Shown: piece by piece, positions 17,373 to 26,286 of the stretch
How the letters are laid out: every line of letters starts with the position of its first letter
How positions within the stretch are numbered: the first letter of the stretch is position 1
NCBI GenBank assembly: GCA_028684955.1
Contig: JAQUEY010000011.1
Location: 1-34,340 of the forward strand
Origin: Eubacteriales bacterium
GTDB lineage: Bacteria > Bacillota > Clostridia > Saccharofermentanales > UBA5734
Reading direction: 5' to 3'
DNA length: 34,340 nt
The notes under the pieces: generated by a model
What the model was told of the DNA's origin: nothing
Databases searched by the model: none
Seen by the model: the letters and a program-made list of their open reading frames with translations, nothing else
Position numbers and translations under genes: made by a program

Positions 17373-18197
17373 GTGCCTGAGCTGCGTTTCACCACTTTTG
17401 CGATCGCCCAGGAAATCGACCTGAACAAGGTGGCGGATGCTTTTGGAATCCGCAAGAAATACACCTGGGAAGAAGCCCTCGCCCTGCCAGAACAAGTCCT
17501 GGGCCAGATCGATGGCTGGCACAGCCACGAGAGTGAACACGTCCTGCTTTTTTCCTTTGGCAGCATCGTTTTCATCAACTCCAACCGTGAGCATATGGAG
17601 CAATTCCTGGCTTTCCTGAAAAAGCTCGCGCCGGGCATCGATGCGGTCAACTACCGGGTGTATCGCGAAGATTATGCTTTGCATGTCGAGCCAGGCCAGC
17701 CGGTCGAATGCACCGACCGCTTCGTGCGCGTGCCGGTTCTGTTGCCGTATTATCCGGAGCTGGTGTCGACCGTCATGGCCAAATCAGCAGCTCTCGAACG
17801 AATCGAAGTCCAGCTGGAACCGATCCTTGACATCATCGAAAGCAAGCTCGACCGGCTCGAAAAAGGCCGCCTGGGCCTTGGGAACCGGGATCTGGCCCGG
17901 ACCATCGCCCGGGTCGTCCGGCACGAATACAACACCATCGCCTACATCATGATCCTCGACAAGCCCGACATCACCTGGACCAGCAGCGCTGCGGCCGATT
18001 TCTATGAGAAAATGGCCGACTTTTTTGAACTCACCGACCGCTATGAGGTGATCAAGAGCAAGACGGCAATTCTCGAGCGGATCCTCGATGGGTTTATGTC
18101 GATCAGCCACTCAATCCGGGGGCTTTTCGTCGAATGGGTCATCGTCCTTTTGATCGTGGTCGAGGTCATCCTGATGCTGCTTGATTTGCTGAGGTGA
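17373..18197 (+). CDS. DUF155 (RMD1/YagE family) membrane protein
   Basis: The 274-residue protein matches the DUF155 family (PF02582), which includes yeast Rmd1/Rmd8 and human mitochondrial RMND1. Visible hallmarks are HVLLFSFGSIVFINSN (about 56-71), a long helical middle, and the C-terminal block LTDRYEVIKSKTAILERILD followed by FVEWVIVLLIVVEVI, which ends in one membrane helix (about 252-272). The protein would be anchored by its C-terminus with the bulk in the cytoplasm. The bacterial function is unknown. The start is a GTG at 17373 with AGGAGG (17361-17366) well placed. The next gene begins 3 bases after its stop and encodes a shorter paralogue. Confidence 0.85.
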   Translation: MPELRFTTFAIAQEIDLNKVADAFGIRKKYTWEEALALPEQVLGQIDGWHSHESEHVLLFSFGSIVFINSNREHMEQFLAFLKKLAPGIDAVNYRVYREDYALHVEPGQPVECTDRFVRVPVLLPYYPELVSTVMAKSAALERIEVQLEPILDIIESKLDRLEKGRLGLGNRDLARTIARVVRHEYNTIAYIMILDKPDITWTSSAAADFYEKMADFFELTDRYEVIKSKTAILERILDGFMSISHSIRGLFVEWVIVLLIVVEVILMLLDLLR

Positions 18198-18200
18198 AAG

Positions 18201-18713
18201 ATGATGGCGGGGCAAGAACCCAGAAAGAGTCCGGATCGCGGTGTGATTGAAGCAGCTGCTCACGGTGGTGCAAATGCTCAGATCAGGGCGATTGTCGCGG
18301 AGCGAGCGCGCGAACTGGCCATAGCCGAAACAAACCTTGATGCGGTACTGGATGCGGTGGAACGGATGGTGAAGCAGCTCGGCCAGCGGCGTTTGTTTAT
18401 CCGCTCGCAACGGAATATCCGGCTGATGACCCGCGTCGTGCGTGTCCAATTCCAGAACCTGAGAGTTATCGAACCAGTGGCAATGCCTGGCAACGGCAAT
18501 TTTTCAACTCAATCGCAAAACACCTATCATGAACTGGCGGCTGAGTTTGATTTGCAGCTTCGCCAGGATCGCTTGCTGGAAAAAGCAAAACTCCTGGACA
18601 CGATCATGAGTAAAACAATCGTATCCAGGAGTCGATTGACGGAAAACTGGCTCCTGCGTTTGGAGATTTTGCTGTTGGCCCTATTCCCGTTGTTTCATTG
18701 GTTGTTTGATTAA
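18201..18713 (+). CDS. N-terminally short DUF155 paralogue, C-terminal membrane anchor
   Basis: This 170-residue protein is not obvious on its own, but it lines up with the C-terminal part of its neighbour (roughly residues 39-170 against 141-272). Shared positions include LDAVERMVKQL / LDIIESKLDRL, TRVVR / ARVVR, QDRLLEKAKLLDTI / TDRYEVIKSKTAIL and an E(N)W motif before a C-terminal membrane helix (about 150-168). The N-terminal FSFG part of DUF155 is missing and replaced by about 35 polar residues. The two genes are 3 bases apart, with GAGGTGAAAG upstream of the ATG. They look like a duplicated pair whose products may form a hetero-oligomer. Function unknown. The similarity was judged by eye. 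Confidence 0.7.
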   Translation: MMAGQEPRKSPDRGVIEAAAHGGANAQIRAIVAERARELAIAETNLDAVLDAVERMVKQLGQRRLFIRSQRNIRLMTRVVRVQFQNLRVIEPVAMPGNGNFSTQSQNTYHELAAEFDLQLRQDRLLEKAKLLDTIMSKTIVSRSRLTENWLLRLEILLLALFPLFHWLFD

Positions 18714-18727
18714 CCATCAGGACTTTG

Positions 18728-19060
18728 TCACCCGCGGACGATGACACCCGGCCAAGACGAAATGGCCCCGAGATAGAAGACGTTATCATAGCCATTTTTC
18801 AACAGCCAGTTGCAGGCCTGCTTGGCACGGCTGCCGCTGAGGCAGTAGACAAAAAGACGGGCCTGCCTGTTGGGGACTTTTTGGTTGATCGAGAGCGGCA
18901 AGCGGTCGAGAGGGACATTGACGCTGCCTTTGATGTGGCCGCTTTTGTGCTCATCCTTGGTCCGGACGTCCAATAGAACGATGGAACGGTCTTTGGCCAG
19001 CTCCGCCTGGGCATCTTTCATCGATAGGGTAGGGGTCTTTTTGCCAAATAATCCGAACAT
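18728..19060 (-). CDS. Rhodanese-domain protein
   Basis: A 110-residue single-domain rhodanese (sulfurtransferase fold). Landmarks are VLLDVRTKDEHKSGHIKGSVNVPL (29-52) and the active-site loop VYCLSGSRAK with Cys73 (71-80), followed by LLKNGYDNVFYLGAISSWPG. The loop CLSGSR fits a persulfide-carrying single-domain rhodanese. The ATG at 19060 has AAGGAG 7 bases upstream; a TTG two codons earlier is less likely. The gene is convergent with the DUF155 pair (14 bases apart) and diverges from the DNA glycosylase. The sulfur donor and acceptor are unknown. Confidence 0.9.
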   Translation of the reverse strand: MFGLFGKKTPTLSMKDAQAELAKDRSIVLLDVRTKDEHKSGHIKGSVNVPLDRLPLSINQKVPNRQARLFVYCLSGSRAKQACNWLLKNGYDNVFYLGAISSWPGVIVRG

Positions 19061-19148
19061 GAACAACTCCTTGGGTGGCCGGCCATGCTGCGCCGGTCCA
19101 GCGCTTCACTGTAGGAAGGATACACGGCCAGGCGGCTGTTTTTCTGTG

Positions 19149-19161
19149 ATTGTATTACAAT
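19149..19161 (+). promoter_or_regulatory. Palindrome overlapping a likely -10 box upstream of the glycosylase gene
   Basis: ATTGTA-T-TACAAT is a perfect 6-base inverted repeat. Its right arm TACAAT (19156-19161) is a good -10 hexamer for the gene starting at 19205. The -35 region is poor. It lies in the 144-base divergent gap between the rhodanese and glycosylase genes and may be an operator or a chance symmetry. Confidence 0.4.
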
Positions 19162-19204
19162 GGGATTGACGTCTGGAAAACAAGCCAGGCCCGAAAGGGA
19201 AGAG

Positions 19205-19741
19205 ATGATTGACGATCCCGTTTTGCAGGCTTTTCCGCCCATTATCGATGAAAAGAGCCGGGTCCTGATCCTTGGCTCCATGCCAAGTGTATCCTCTCTT
19301 GAAAAGTCCCAGTACTATGCCCATCCGCACAATGCCTTCTGGCGGATCATCCACGACTTGTGGGGTGAGGAACTGCCGCAGGACTATGCGGCTCGGACGC
19401 AGTTTTTGCTGGCCCATGATTTGGCATTGTGGGATGTGGTGGCCTTCTGCCGGCGCGATGGCAGCGCGGATGCCGCGATCCGGGATGTGGTGGCCAACGA
19501 CTTTGCGATTTTTTTCCAGCAATGGCCCCGGATCGAGCGTATCTGCTTCAATGGCCAGGCTGCCGAAAAGCTATTCGAACAAAAGGTGCTCAAGAAACAG
19601 GGGCTGATGTCGCTGGCTGAACTCCGGCCTGCACTTCAGGTCTGCCGTCTGCCCTCAACCAGTCCAGCTCATGCGGTTTCATATGTAGACAAACTGGCCC
19701 AGTGGCAAGTGGTGCGACACTGGGTGGACGAGGTGACCTGA
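19205..19741 (+). CDS. Hypoxanthine-type DNA glycosylase (UDG superfamily, family 6)
   Basis: The 178-residue protein has the two hallmark motifs of the deoxyinosine/hypoxanthine DNA glycosylase branch of the uracil-DNA glycosylase superfamily: LILGSMPSVSSLEKSQYYAH with PHNAFW (21-46), and CRLPSTSPAHA (147-157). LWDVVAFCRRDGSADAAIRD (75-94) is also typical. It would remove deaminated adenine (hypoxanthine) from DNA to start base-excision repair. The ATG at 19205 has GAAAGGGA upstream and starts 10 residues before the core; an ATG at 19160 is in frame but adds an unrelated stretch. It stands alone between divergent and convergent neighbours. Confidence 0.88.
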   Translation: MIDDPVLQAFPPIIDEKSRVLILGSMPSVSSLEKSQYYAHPHNAFWRIIHDLWGEELPQDYAARTQFLLAHDLALWDVVAFCRRDGSADAAIRDVVANDFAIFFQQWPRIERICFNGQAAEKLFEQKVLKKQGLMSLAELRPALQVCRLPSTSPAHAVSYVDKLAQWQVVRHWVDEVT

Positions 19742-19765
19742 CGTCTGCGGCCAGAGACGTGAAAG

Positions 19766-20635
19766 TCAACTGCCCCGGACGGCGCTTGGTGTCTGGCCGG
19801 TCACACGTTTGAAAATCCGGTTGAAATTGGCCAGGTTCGCAAAACCGCTCTCGATTGCGATGTCGTAGATGCCGCGGTCGGTTGTCCGCAAGAGATCGAT
19901 CGCCCGGGCGACCCGGACTTTGTGGATGTACTGGACGGGGGTCTGGCCAGTGGCGCGTTTGAAAAAGGTGCAGAAATAGCTGGGGGTCATGTAGACGAGG
20001 GCGGCCAGTTCTTCGAGCAAGAGCGGTTGGTCGAGGTTCTGCCCGATGTGTTCGAAAACAACCTGCAGCTGTTCGAGGCGTTTATTTTTCTGCGCCGGTG
20101 TGAGACTGGACTTGGCCTCGTCCTGGTATGAACGGATCAGGTAGGTAAAAAGAGCGAGGAGCTTGGCTTTGATCATCAGTTGAAAGCCAGTGGCTTGCTG
20201 ACGGTATTCCTCTTCGATCTCGGTCAGCAGGGTGAAGATCTTTTTGCCAATGGCCGTATGACGGTCGATTTTGTTGCTGAAGTTGGAGCCGCGTTCAAAA
20301 AACGGCACCAGGTATTGCTTGTCGAAAAGTGGGCTGGCACCGTCGCTGATCAGGCGTCCGTCAAACATGACCACGGGCTGGATCATCGGCTCAGGTGGCA
20401 GGACCTCCATGTAGTGCGGTTCGATGTTGTTGATGACCACGATGTCACCAGGTGCGATATCATAGACTTTGTTCTCAATATAGTACCGGCCGTGTCCTTG
20501 CTTGACGTAGGAAATTTCCAGGTAATTGTGCCAGTGGAAGGTATGATCCATGCAGTAATACGGCGGCATTTCCGCGAACTTGATCGCAAATGGAAAATCT
20601 TCCGGTAATTCCTTTGGTTTGTAAACGGGTGCCAT
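19766..20635 (-). CDS. AraC-family regulator, probably of the galactose genes
   Basis: The 289-residue protein has an N-terminal cupin domain (HTFHWHNYLEISYVKQGHGRYY, then YDIAPGDIVVINNIEPHYMEV), which normally binds a sugar. The C-terminal AraC double helix-turn-helix (about 188-286) includes LAALVYMTPSYFCTFFKRATG and IAIESGFANLANFNRIFKRVTG. The ATG at 20635 is preceded by GTGAGG at good spacing; a GTG four codons earlier is in frame but inferior. It diverges from galT with 130 bases between, so it is the obvious candidate regulator of galTEK. Galactose as effector is inferred from that position. Confidence 0.88.
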   Translation of the reverse strand: MAPVYKPKELPEDFPFAIKFAEMPPYYCMDHTFHWHNYLEISYVKQGHGRYYIENKVYDIAPGDIVVINNIEPHYMEVLPPEPMIQPVVMFDGRLISDGASPLFDKQYLVPFFERGSNFSNKIDRHTAIGKKIFTLLTEIEEEYRQQATGFQLMIKAKLLALFTYLIRSYQDEAKSSLTPAQKNKRLEQLQVVFEHIGQNLDQPLLLEELAALVYMTPSYFCTFFKRATGQTPVQYIHKVRVARAIDLLRTTDRGIYDIAIESGFANLANFNRIFKRVTGQTPSAVRGS

Positions 20636-20707
20636 CCGAGACCTCACAAACGAAAAATCGTATTAGCCCACCATAAAAAAAGAGAGGAAAGGGCAGTGGA
20701 CATTTCC

Positions 20708-20722
20708 TATACTGGCAGTATA
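20708..20722. promoter_or_regulatory. Perfect 15-base palindrome between araC-type gene and galT
   Basis: TATACTG-G-CAGTATA is a perfect inverted repeat located 44 bases before the galT ATG and 73 bases before the AraC start. The TATACTG arms also resemble -10 boxes on both strands. It probably marks the shared control point of the galactose operon. AraC proteins usually prefer direct repeats, so another regulator (for example of LacI or GntR type) might use it. Confidence 0.5.
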
Positions 20723-20765
20723 CACGAGTTAGGTCCATGATTCACCTCGAGGAGACGCTCAGACG

Positions 20766-22316
20766 ATGACGATCCAGATTGATATTGAAAAATTGCTCAT
20801 GCTGGCAGTGGATAAAGGGATCCTTGATCCACTCGATGTGACCAGTAGTCGCAATCTGCTGCTCGATCTTTTCCGGTTGGACCAGCCAGCTGCTGAACCG
20901 GTCACTGGGGCACCGGAAGAAACCATTCCAGAGGTTCTGGGCCGGATGGTTGATGCGGCCGGAGAGCTGGGTCTGGTTGACAGTTCGATATTCGAACTGC
21001 GCGCCCTGTTTGACACCCGGATCATGGGCCTTCTCATGCCGCGGCCTTCAGCAGTGACGGCAGCCTTCAACCGGCTGCGCGAGCAGGTGTCCAGCCAGGC
21101 TGCGACCGATTATTTCTACCAGCTATCGATCGATTCCAACTACATCCGCATGGCTGAGATCGCTCGCAACAAGTCTTGGCAGACTGCGACCGAGTACGGC
21201 GATCTGGAGATCACGATCAACCTGGCCAAGCCGGAGAAAGATCCGCGCGCCATCGCCCTGGCTCTGACTCAAAAAAGTGCCCAGTACCCGCGCTGCCTGC
21301 TCTGCCCGGAAAACGTCGATTACGCTGGCCGGATCGATTTCCCGGCTCGCCAGACCCTGCGGATCGTGCCACTGAATTTGGCGGGTGAGCGCTGGTATCT
21401 GCAGTATTCGCCCTATGTCTACTACAACGAGCATTGCATCGTCCTGGGCGAACGACACGAACCGATGGTGATCAATCGCTGGACCTTCGCCGCCTTGCTC
21501 GATTTCGTGCGCCAGTTTCCGCACTATTTTTGCGGTTCGAATGCCGACCTGCCGATCGTCGGTGGCTCGATCCTGAACCACAACCATTTCCAGGGTGGCC
21601 GGGCCTCTTTCCCGATGGAGCAGGCGCCTCGTACGATGACTTTTGCCCATCCGGATTTCCCGGAAGTCGAAGCCTGCCAGATTCACTGGCCGCTGACCAC
21701 CCTCCGGCTTGCCAGCGCCAACACGGACGCGCTGGTCGCTCTGGCGGACCTGATCCTTGGCACATGGCGGGGCTATTCGGATCCGCAGGCAGAAATTCTC
21801 CACCAATCCGAACACGATGGCCAGCTGCAGCCGCACAACACGATCACCCCGATCGCCCGCCGACTGCCAGACGGACGCTACCAGCTCGACTTGGTCTTGC
21901 GCAACAACCGGACGACAGATGAGTACCCGCTGGGGATTTTCCACCCGCATCCGGAAATCCATGCGGTGAAAAAAGAAAACATCGGCTTGATCGAGGTCAT
22001 GGGTCTGGCGATCCTGCCGGGCCGCCTGCAGACCGAGCTGGCCGGATTGCGTGACTGGCTGCTGGCCGGGATGGATCACTCAGTGTTGGCCAGTCCAAAA
22101 CACCCGCTGCACAAGCACCTGGCTTGGGTCGAGGCTTTGGCCGCGCGTGGCGGTCTTGCTGGGATGGTAGACGCACCGTCCATCGATGCTGCCCTGGCAC
22201 AGGAAACAGGCCGTTTGTTCAAGTCAGGACTTGAACATTGCGGCGTCTTCAAGCAGGATGAAACAGGGACAGTCGCGCTCAAGCGTTTCCTGGTAGCCAC
22301 CGGATTCATTTTCTGA
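20766..22316 (+). CDS. galT: Galactose-1-phosphate uridylyltransferase, class II
   Basis: GalT exchanges the uridylyl group between UDP-glucose and galactose 1-phosphate. The 516-residue length and sequence are those of the Gram-positive class II enzyme, unlike the ~350-residue E. coli type. The active-site segment [13 protein letters not shown] (268-280) places the uridylylated His in N-H-x-H-F-Q form (His272/His274). [13 protein letters not shown] (177-189) is another family segment, while the zinc ligands of class I are absent. It is the first gene of a galT-galE-galK operon; the ATG at 20766 has GGAG about 12 bases upstream. Regulation is expected from the divergent AraC gene. Confidence 0.95.
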   Translation: MTIQIDIEKLLMLAVDKGILDPLDVTSSRNLLLDLFRLDQPAAEPVTGAPEETIPEVLGRMVDAAGELGLVDSSIFELRALFDTRIMGLLMPRPSAVTAAFNRLREQVSSQAATDYFYQLSIDSNYIRMAEIARNKSWQTATEYGDLEITINLAKPEKDPRAIALALTQKSAQYPRCLLCPENVDYAGRIDFPARQTLRIVPLNLAGERWYLQYSPYVYYNEHCIVLGERHEPMVINRWTFAALLDFVRQFPHYFCGSNADLPIVGGSILNHNHFQGGRASFPMEQAPRTMTFAHPDFPEVEACQIHWPLTTLRLASANTDALVALADLILGTWRGYSDPQAEILHQSEHDGQLQPHNTITPIARRLPDGRYQLDLVLRNNRTTDEYPLGIFHPHPEIHAVKKENIGLIEVMGLAILPGRLQTELAGLRDWLLAGMDHSVLASPKHPLHKHLAWVEALAARGGLAGMVDAPSIDAALAQETGRLFKSGLEHCGVFKQDETGTVALKRFLVATGFIF

Positions 22317-22366
22317 CCGGTAGCCGTTTCGGACTGGTTTCATCACCCAAACAGGAGGATCACAAC

Positions 22367-23398
22367 ATGCGTACCATTCTGGTGACCGGCGGTGCCGGTT
22401 ATATCGGCAGCCATACCTGCCTCGAGCTTCTCAATGAAGGCTATGCCGTCGTCGTCGTCGACAATCTGGACAATTCCAGTCGCGAGTCGCTGAACCGGGT
22501 CGAGGCGATCACGGGCAAATCCCTCGCTTTTTATCCGGTCGATGTCTGTGACCGTGAAGCCTTGCGCGGTGTTTTCCAAAAGCATGCCATCGATGCGGTG
22601 ATTCACTTTGCCGGGCTCAAAGCCGTCGGCGAATCGGTCGCCCAGCCCATGCGCTATTACCGCAACAACCTCGACAGCACCCTTTCTCTGTGTGAGGTGA
22701 TGGCAGAATTTGACGTGCGCCAGCTGGTGTTCAGCTCTTCGGCGACCGTGTACGGTTTGCCCGAGCGCGTGCCGATCACCGAGGATTTCCCGACCTGGTG
22801 CACCAATCCCTATGGGTGGACCAAGCTGATGAACGAGCAGATCCTCAGGGATATCCAGGCTGCCAATCCCAGCTGGTCGATCGTTCTCCTGCGCTATTTC
22901 AATCCGATCGGCGCCCATGAATCGGGCCAGATCGGCGAAGATCCCAGCGGGATCCCGAACAACCTGATGCCGTACATTTCCCAGGTCGCCGTCGGCCGGC
23001 GCGACAAGCTGCACGTATTTGGCGCTGACTATCCGACCGTCGATGGCACCGGTGTGCGCGATTACATCCATGTGGTCGACCTCGCGATAGGCCATATCCG
23101 GGCGCTTGACTATGCCGCCGGTCATACCGGTACCGAGGCAATCAACCTGGGGACCGGGCAGGGCTACAGTGTCCTGCAAATGGTGAAAGCCTTTGAACAG
23201 GCAACCGGCCGCCAGGTCCCGTACCAGATCGATCCGCGCCGCCCTGGTGATGTTGCGCTGTGCTATGCCGATCCGGCCAAGGCTCGTGAGCTCCTCCACT
23301 GGCAGGCCACGCGCGACCTGGAGACAATGTGCCGCGACACCTGGCGCTGGCAAAGCCAGAATCCCAACGGTTATGCAAAGGAGACCGCTGCCCCATGA
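22367..23398 (+). CDS. galE: UDP-glucose 4-epimerase
   Basis: GalE regenerates UDP-glucose from UDP-galactose using tightly bound NAD. The 343-residue protein begins with the Rossmann motif [11 protein letters not shown] (6-16) and has the SDR catalytic set in FSSSATVYG (122-130; Ser124) and Tyr149/Lys153 in [11 protein letters not shown]. Positions 149/153 match those of the E. coli enzyme. The ATG at 22367 has AGGAGG upstream. Its stop overlaps the galK start (ATGA), so the two are translationally coupled. Confidence 0.97.
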   Translation: MRTILVTGGAGYIGSHTCLELLNEGYAVVVVDNLDNSSRESLNRVEAITGKSLAFYPVDVCDREALRGVFQKHAIDAVIHFAGLKAVGESVAQPMRYYRNNLDSTLSLCEVMAEFDVRQLVFSSSATVYGLPERVPITEDFPTWCTNPYGWTKLMNEQILRDIQAANPSWSIVLLRYFNPIGAHESGQIGEDPSGIPNNLMPYISQVAVGRRDKLHVFGADYPTVDGTGVRDYIHVVDLAIGHIRALDYAAGHTGTEAINLGTGQGYSVLQMVKAFEQATGRQVPYQIDPRRPGDVALCYADPAKARELLHWQATRDLETMCRDTWRWQSQNPNGYAKETAAP

Positions 23399-24702
23399 AA
23401 ACGATCGAATCCGTTCTTGCAAATTTGAAATCAGGCGGTCTGGCCCAACGTTTGTCGGAAATCTACGGTTGTCCACAGGATGCAACGGCGTCCTACGCCT
23501 TGCGGCTGCAGGAGCTGGTGGAAACGTTCGCCCAGGTGTTTGCAGACGATAGCGAATCTACTGCCCTGGCTGACCTCGAACTTTTTTCTGCCCCCGGCCG
23601 GACAGAGATCGGTGGCAACCACACGGATCACCAGCACGGCCATGTTCTGGCTGCCAGCGTCAATCTCGATGTCATCGCAGCTGCCCGCAAGAATGGTACG
23701 CGCACGATCCGGATCCAGTCCGAGGGCTTCCCGATCGATGTCATTGATCTCGATGATCTCACGGTCCAGGACGCAGAAAAAAACACTTCGGCAGCCCTGA
23801 TCCGTGGCGTAGCTGCCCGGTTTGCACAACTGGGCTATCCGGTGGCCGGCTTTGACGCGTACACCTCATCCAATGTCCTCAAAGGATCCGGGTTGTCATC
23901 GTCTGCAGCTTTCGAAGTCCTGGTCGGCAACATCCTCAACACCCTGTTTGCCAGTGGTGAGGTCAGTCCAGTGGCGATTGCCCAGATTGGGCAATACGCG
24001 GAAAATGTCTATTACGGCAAGCCCTGTGGCCTGATGGACCAGATGGCCTCCTCAGTAGGAGGGATCATCGCGATCGATTTTGGCGATCCAGCCCTGCCTG
24101 TCGTCGAACCGGTGTCTTTTGATTTTGCCCATTCCGGCCTTGCCCTGTGCATCATCGACAGCGGGGCTGACCATGGTGACCTGACCGACGAATATGCTGC
24201 CATCCCGGCTGAAATGAAAGCCGTGGCGGCGTGTTTTGGCAAGAATCATCTGCGCGAAGTCCCGGAAACCGATTTTCTGCGCACGCTGGCAGAGGTCAGA
24301 GGGAAAACGGGCGACCGGGCTGTCCTGAGGGCGCTGCACTTTTTTGCCGATGACCAGCGGGTAGCTCTCCAGGCTTCGGCGTTGAAGGCCAACGATGTCG
24401 AACGTTTCAAATCCCTGATCATCGAATCAGGACGCTCGTCGAGCGACAATCTGCAAAATGTTTTTGCCACTGGCTCGACCCGGGAGCAGTCGGTGGCTCT
24501 GGTCCTGGCCTTGTGCGAGCGTTTGCTGGCACCAGTCGGTGGCGCCTGGCGTGTCCATGGCGGAGGATTTGCCGGTACGGTGCAGGCTTTTGTACCGCTG
24601 GCCGAGGTTGATGCGTTCAAGCCGGCGATCGAGGCTGTTTTCGGCCTGGGATCGTGCCATGTCCTCTCGATCCGGCCGGTGGGCGGCTGCTGGATCGGTT
24701 GA
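23395..24702 (+). CDS. galK: Galactokinase
   Basis: GalK phosphorylates galactose at C1. The 435-residue GHMP kinase shows the galactokinase signature as [18 protein letters not shown] (65-82), the ATP-binding motif [11 protein letters not shown] (163-173) and the catalytic Asp215 in [12 protein letters not shown]. The C-terminal GHMP motif [19 protein letters not shown] is intact. It is longer than E. coli GalK (382), as in the clostridial subgroup. The ATG at 23395 overlaps the galE stop and has AAGGAG upstream; longer readings into galE are not used. It closes the operon and is followed by a terminator. Confidence 0.96.
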   Translation: MKTIESVLANLKSGGLAQRLSEIYGCPQDATASYALRLQELVETFAQVFADDSESTALADLELFSAPGRTEIGGNHTDHQHGHVLAASVNLDVIAAARKNGTRTIRIQSEGFPIDVIDLDDLTVQDAEKNTSAALIRGVAARFAQLGYPVAGFDAYTSSNVLKGSGLSSSAAFEVLVGNILNTLFASGEVSPVAIAQIGQYAENVYYGKPCGLMDQMASSVGGIIAIDFGDPALPVVEPVSFDFAHSGLALCIIDSGADHGDLTDEYAAIPAEMKAVAACFGKNHLREVPETDFLRTLAEVRGKTGDRAVLRALHFFADDQRVALQASALKANDVERFKSLIIESGRSSSDNLQNVFATGSTREQSVALVLALCERLLAPVGGAWRVHGGGFAGTVQAFVPLAEVDAFKPAIEAVFGLGSCHVLSIRPVGGCWIG

Positions 24703-24737
24703 ACGCACCAACGAGCTTGTTACGAACCTGATCCTTC

Positions 24738-24774
24738 AAAAAACGCGTTTTTGTCAGAAACAAGGCGCGTTTTT
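24738..24774 (+). terminator. Rho-independent terminator of galTEK
   Basis: AAAAACGCG (24739-24747) pairs with CGCGTTTTT (24766-24774); the loop can add a TTTGT/AACAA extension. The T run at 24770-24774 follows the GC core. It lies 36 bases after the galK stop. Confidence 0.7.
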
Positions 24775-24798
24775 CACGTTCTCAGGCCACAGGTTCCC

Positions 24799-24828
24799 TT
24801 GGAGAAGAGACTCCAACTGTGGTATAGT
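24799..24828 (+). promoter_or_regulatory. Promoter with an inverted repeat for the DUF4015 gene
   Basis: TTGGAG (24799-24804) and TATAGT (24823-24828), 18 bases apart, fit -35 and -10 boxes, with the start codon at 24875. The -35 box is also the left arm of TTGGAG-6-CTCCAA (24799-24816), a perfect inverted repeat that could bind a repressor over the promoter. Confidence 0.5.
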
Positions 24829-24874
24829 CGGAACGGATTGATCCTTGAGTTCCATCCTGTTGTGAGGGCGCGAT

Positions 24875-26260
24875 ATGAATAAAGCCAAGACCATCCCTGC
24901 ATTGATCAGACCCGCTGCACGGGTTGCCATTATCCTGCTGACGGTGAGCTTCCTGCTCGCGGGCTGCAATCTGCAGCTGGCAATTCCAGGCCAGGAGACC
25001 GGTACCGCAACGGCAACTTCCGGTGCCCAGGCGGGACAGTCAACTGAAGGTCCGGCCGCTTCCGTGACACTGCCGCCAGAAACAGCCGCGCCCACACCCA
25101 CACCAACCTTTGTTCCGACTCCGACCCCGGTCCCGCCCCTGCCGGCCGATCCGGTCGTCGAGACCTATTTCGGTCCGCTGCCGACAGCCAGCCAGGTCGT
25201 TTCGTACGAACACAATGAAATCCGGGCCCTCTATCTCGGCGCTGCAGCCAACCTGGACTCCACCATTCGCCTGGCTCGTGAGACCGAGGTCAATGCCGTG
25301 GTCATTGATCTGAAAGAATCCAACGGGGTCAAATACAAGTCAGAGGTCCCGCTGGCCATCGAAAATGACTTGGTCCATCCGCTCTATAATTTGCCGGCTG
25401 TGGTCGAAAAACTCCACGCAGAGGGCATCATCGTCATCGGCCGGATTGTCTGTTTCAAAGATCCGTACCTGGCAGAGGCGCGTCCGGACCTGGCGATCCA
25501 GGATAAGAACGGCAACGCCCTGCTTTATAAGCTGGAAGGCAAAAAGCCTTTCGTCAACCCCTATAACCAGGACGTCTGGCAATACAATGTGGACATCGCC
25601 AAAGAAGCCATCGCCATCGGCGTCGATGAGATCCAGTTCGATTATGTGCGCTTCCCGACGGGTGGAACGACCACTGGTGCAACACCCTATTTTGGCGAAG
25701 AAGGCACGGTGCCAACCAAGGTCCAGGCGATCAACCGGTTCTTGCAATTTGCCCGGGTCCAGATCCAGGACGAGCTGGGTATCCCGTTGGGGGCAGATGT
25801 TTTTGCAATAGTCATGATCAGCAGAGGCGATGGCAACCGGATCGGCCAGGATTGGGCCTCGCTCGGCTTGCTCGGCCTCGACCGGGTCAGTCCGATGATC
25901 TACCCGTCGCACTACGCCAACAATTCCAGCGGCCATTACACGGGCAATGGAGTCGGACAGCAAGTTGGCGACACCCTGTACACCAAGCCGGATCTGTATC
26001 CCTATGATGTCATGTACAAAACATTGATTGAAGGCCAGGAAGCAGCTGCCGCTGCGCCCGGCTACAACGTCGCGATTGCGCCCTATCTGCAAGCTTTCAC
26101 GGCTTCGTACCTGCCTGATGGTTATTACATGACTTACGGCGCACAGGAAATCCGCGAACAGATCCGGGCTGTCGAAGATGCCGGCTACACCGAGTGGGTC
26201 CTGTGGAACTCCCGTGCCAGCTATCCAGCCGAAGCTTTCCGGCCCAAAATCAGCGACTGA
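24875..26260 (+). CDS. Putative glycoside hydrolase lipoprotein (DUF4015)
   Basis: The 461-residue protein has a lipoprotein signal peptide with lipobox LLAGC (Cys31), a Thr/Pro-rich linker (about 40-92, with repeated PTPT) and a catalytic-type domain of the DUF4015 family (PF13200), predicted TIM-barrel glycoside hydrolases. Landmarks are VNAVVIDLKESNGVKYKSEV, IIVIGRIVCFKDPYLAEARPDLAI and VDEIQFDYVRFPTGG (about 249-263), the last being the family hallmark. It would act at the outer face of the membrane on a polysaccharide; the substrate is unknown. The ATG at 24875 has GAGGG upstream. It converges with the deacetylase gene 26 bases away. Confidence 0.88.
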   Translation: MNKAKTIPALIRPAARVAIILLTVSFLLAGCNLQLAIPGQETGTATATSGAQAGQSTEGPAASVTLPPETAAPTPTPTFVPTPTPVPPLPADPVVETYFGPLPTASQVVSYEHNEIRALYLGAAANLDSTIRLARETEVNAVVIDLKESNGVKYKSEVPLAIENDLVHPLYNLPAVVEKLHAEGIIVIGRIVCFKDPYLAEARPDLAIQDKNGNALLYKLEGKKPFVNPYNQDVWQYNVDIAKEAIAIGVDEIQFDYVRFPTGGTTTGATPYFGEEGTVPTKVQAINRFLQFARVQIQDELGIPLGADVFAIVMISRGDGNRIGQDWASLGLLGLDRVSPMIYPSHYANNSSGHYTGNGVGQQVGDTLYTKPDLYPYDVMYKTLIEGQEAAAAAPGYNVAIAPYLQAFTASYLPDGYYMTYGAQEIREQIRAVEDAGYTEWVLWNSRASYPAEAFRPKISD

Positions 26261-26286
26261 GCCCCCTCAAGACTGGAGAACAGGAT

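Noticed and set aside
18714-18727. Terminator between the DUF155 pair and the rhodanese gene
   Set aside because: The 14-base convergent gap holds no inverted repeat; the transcripts probably overlap.
19741-19760. ACGTCT/AGACGT hairpin between the glycosylase and AraC genes as a terminator
   Set aside because: The stem is only 6 bp with an 8-base loop, and no T run follows on either strand.
22343-23485. Minus-strand open frame of 380 codons opposite galE
   Set aside because: galE carries its full catalytic set and is coupled to galK, so the reverse frame is a shadow.
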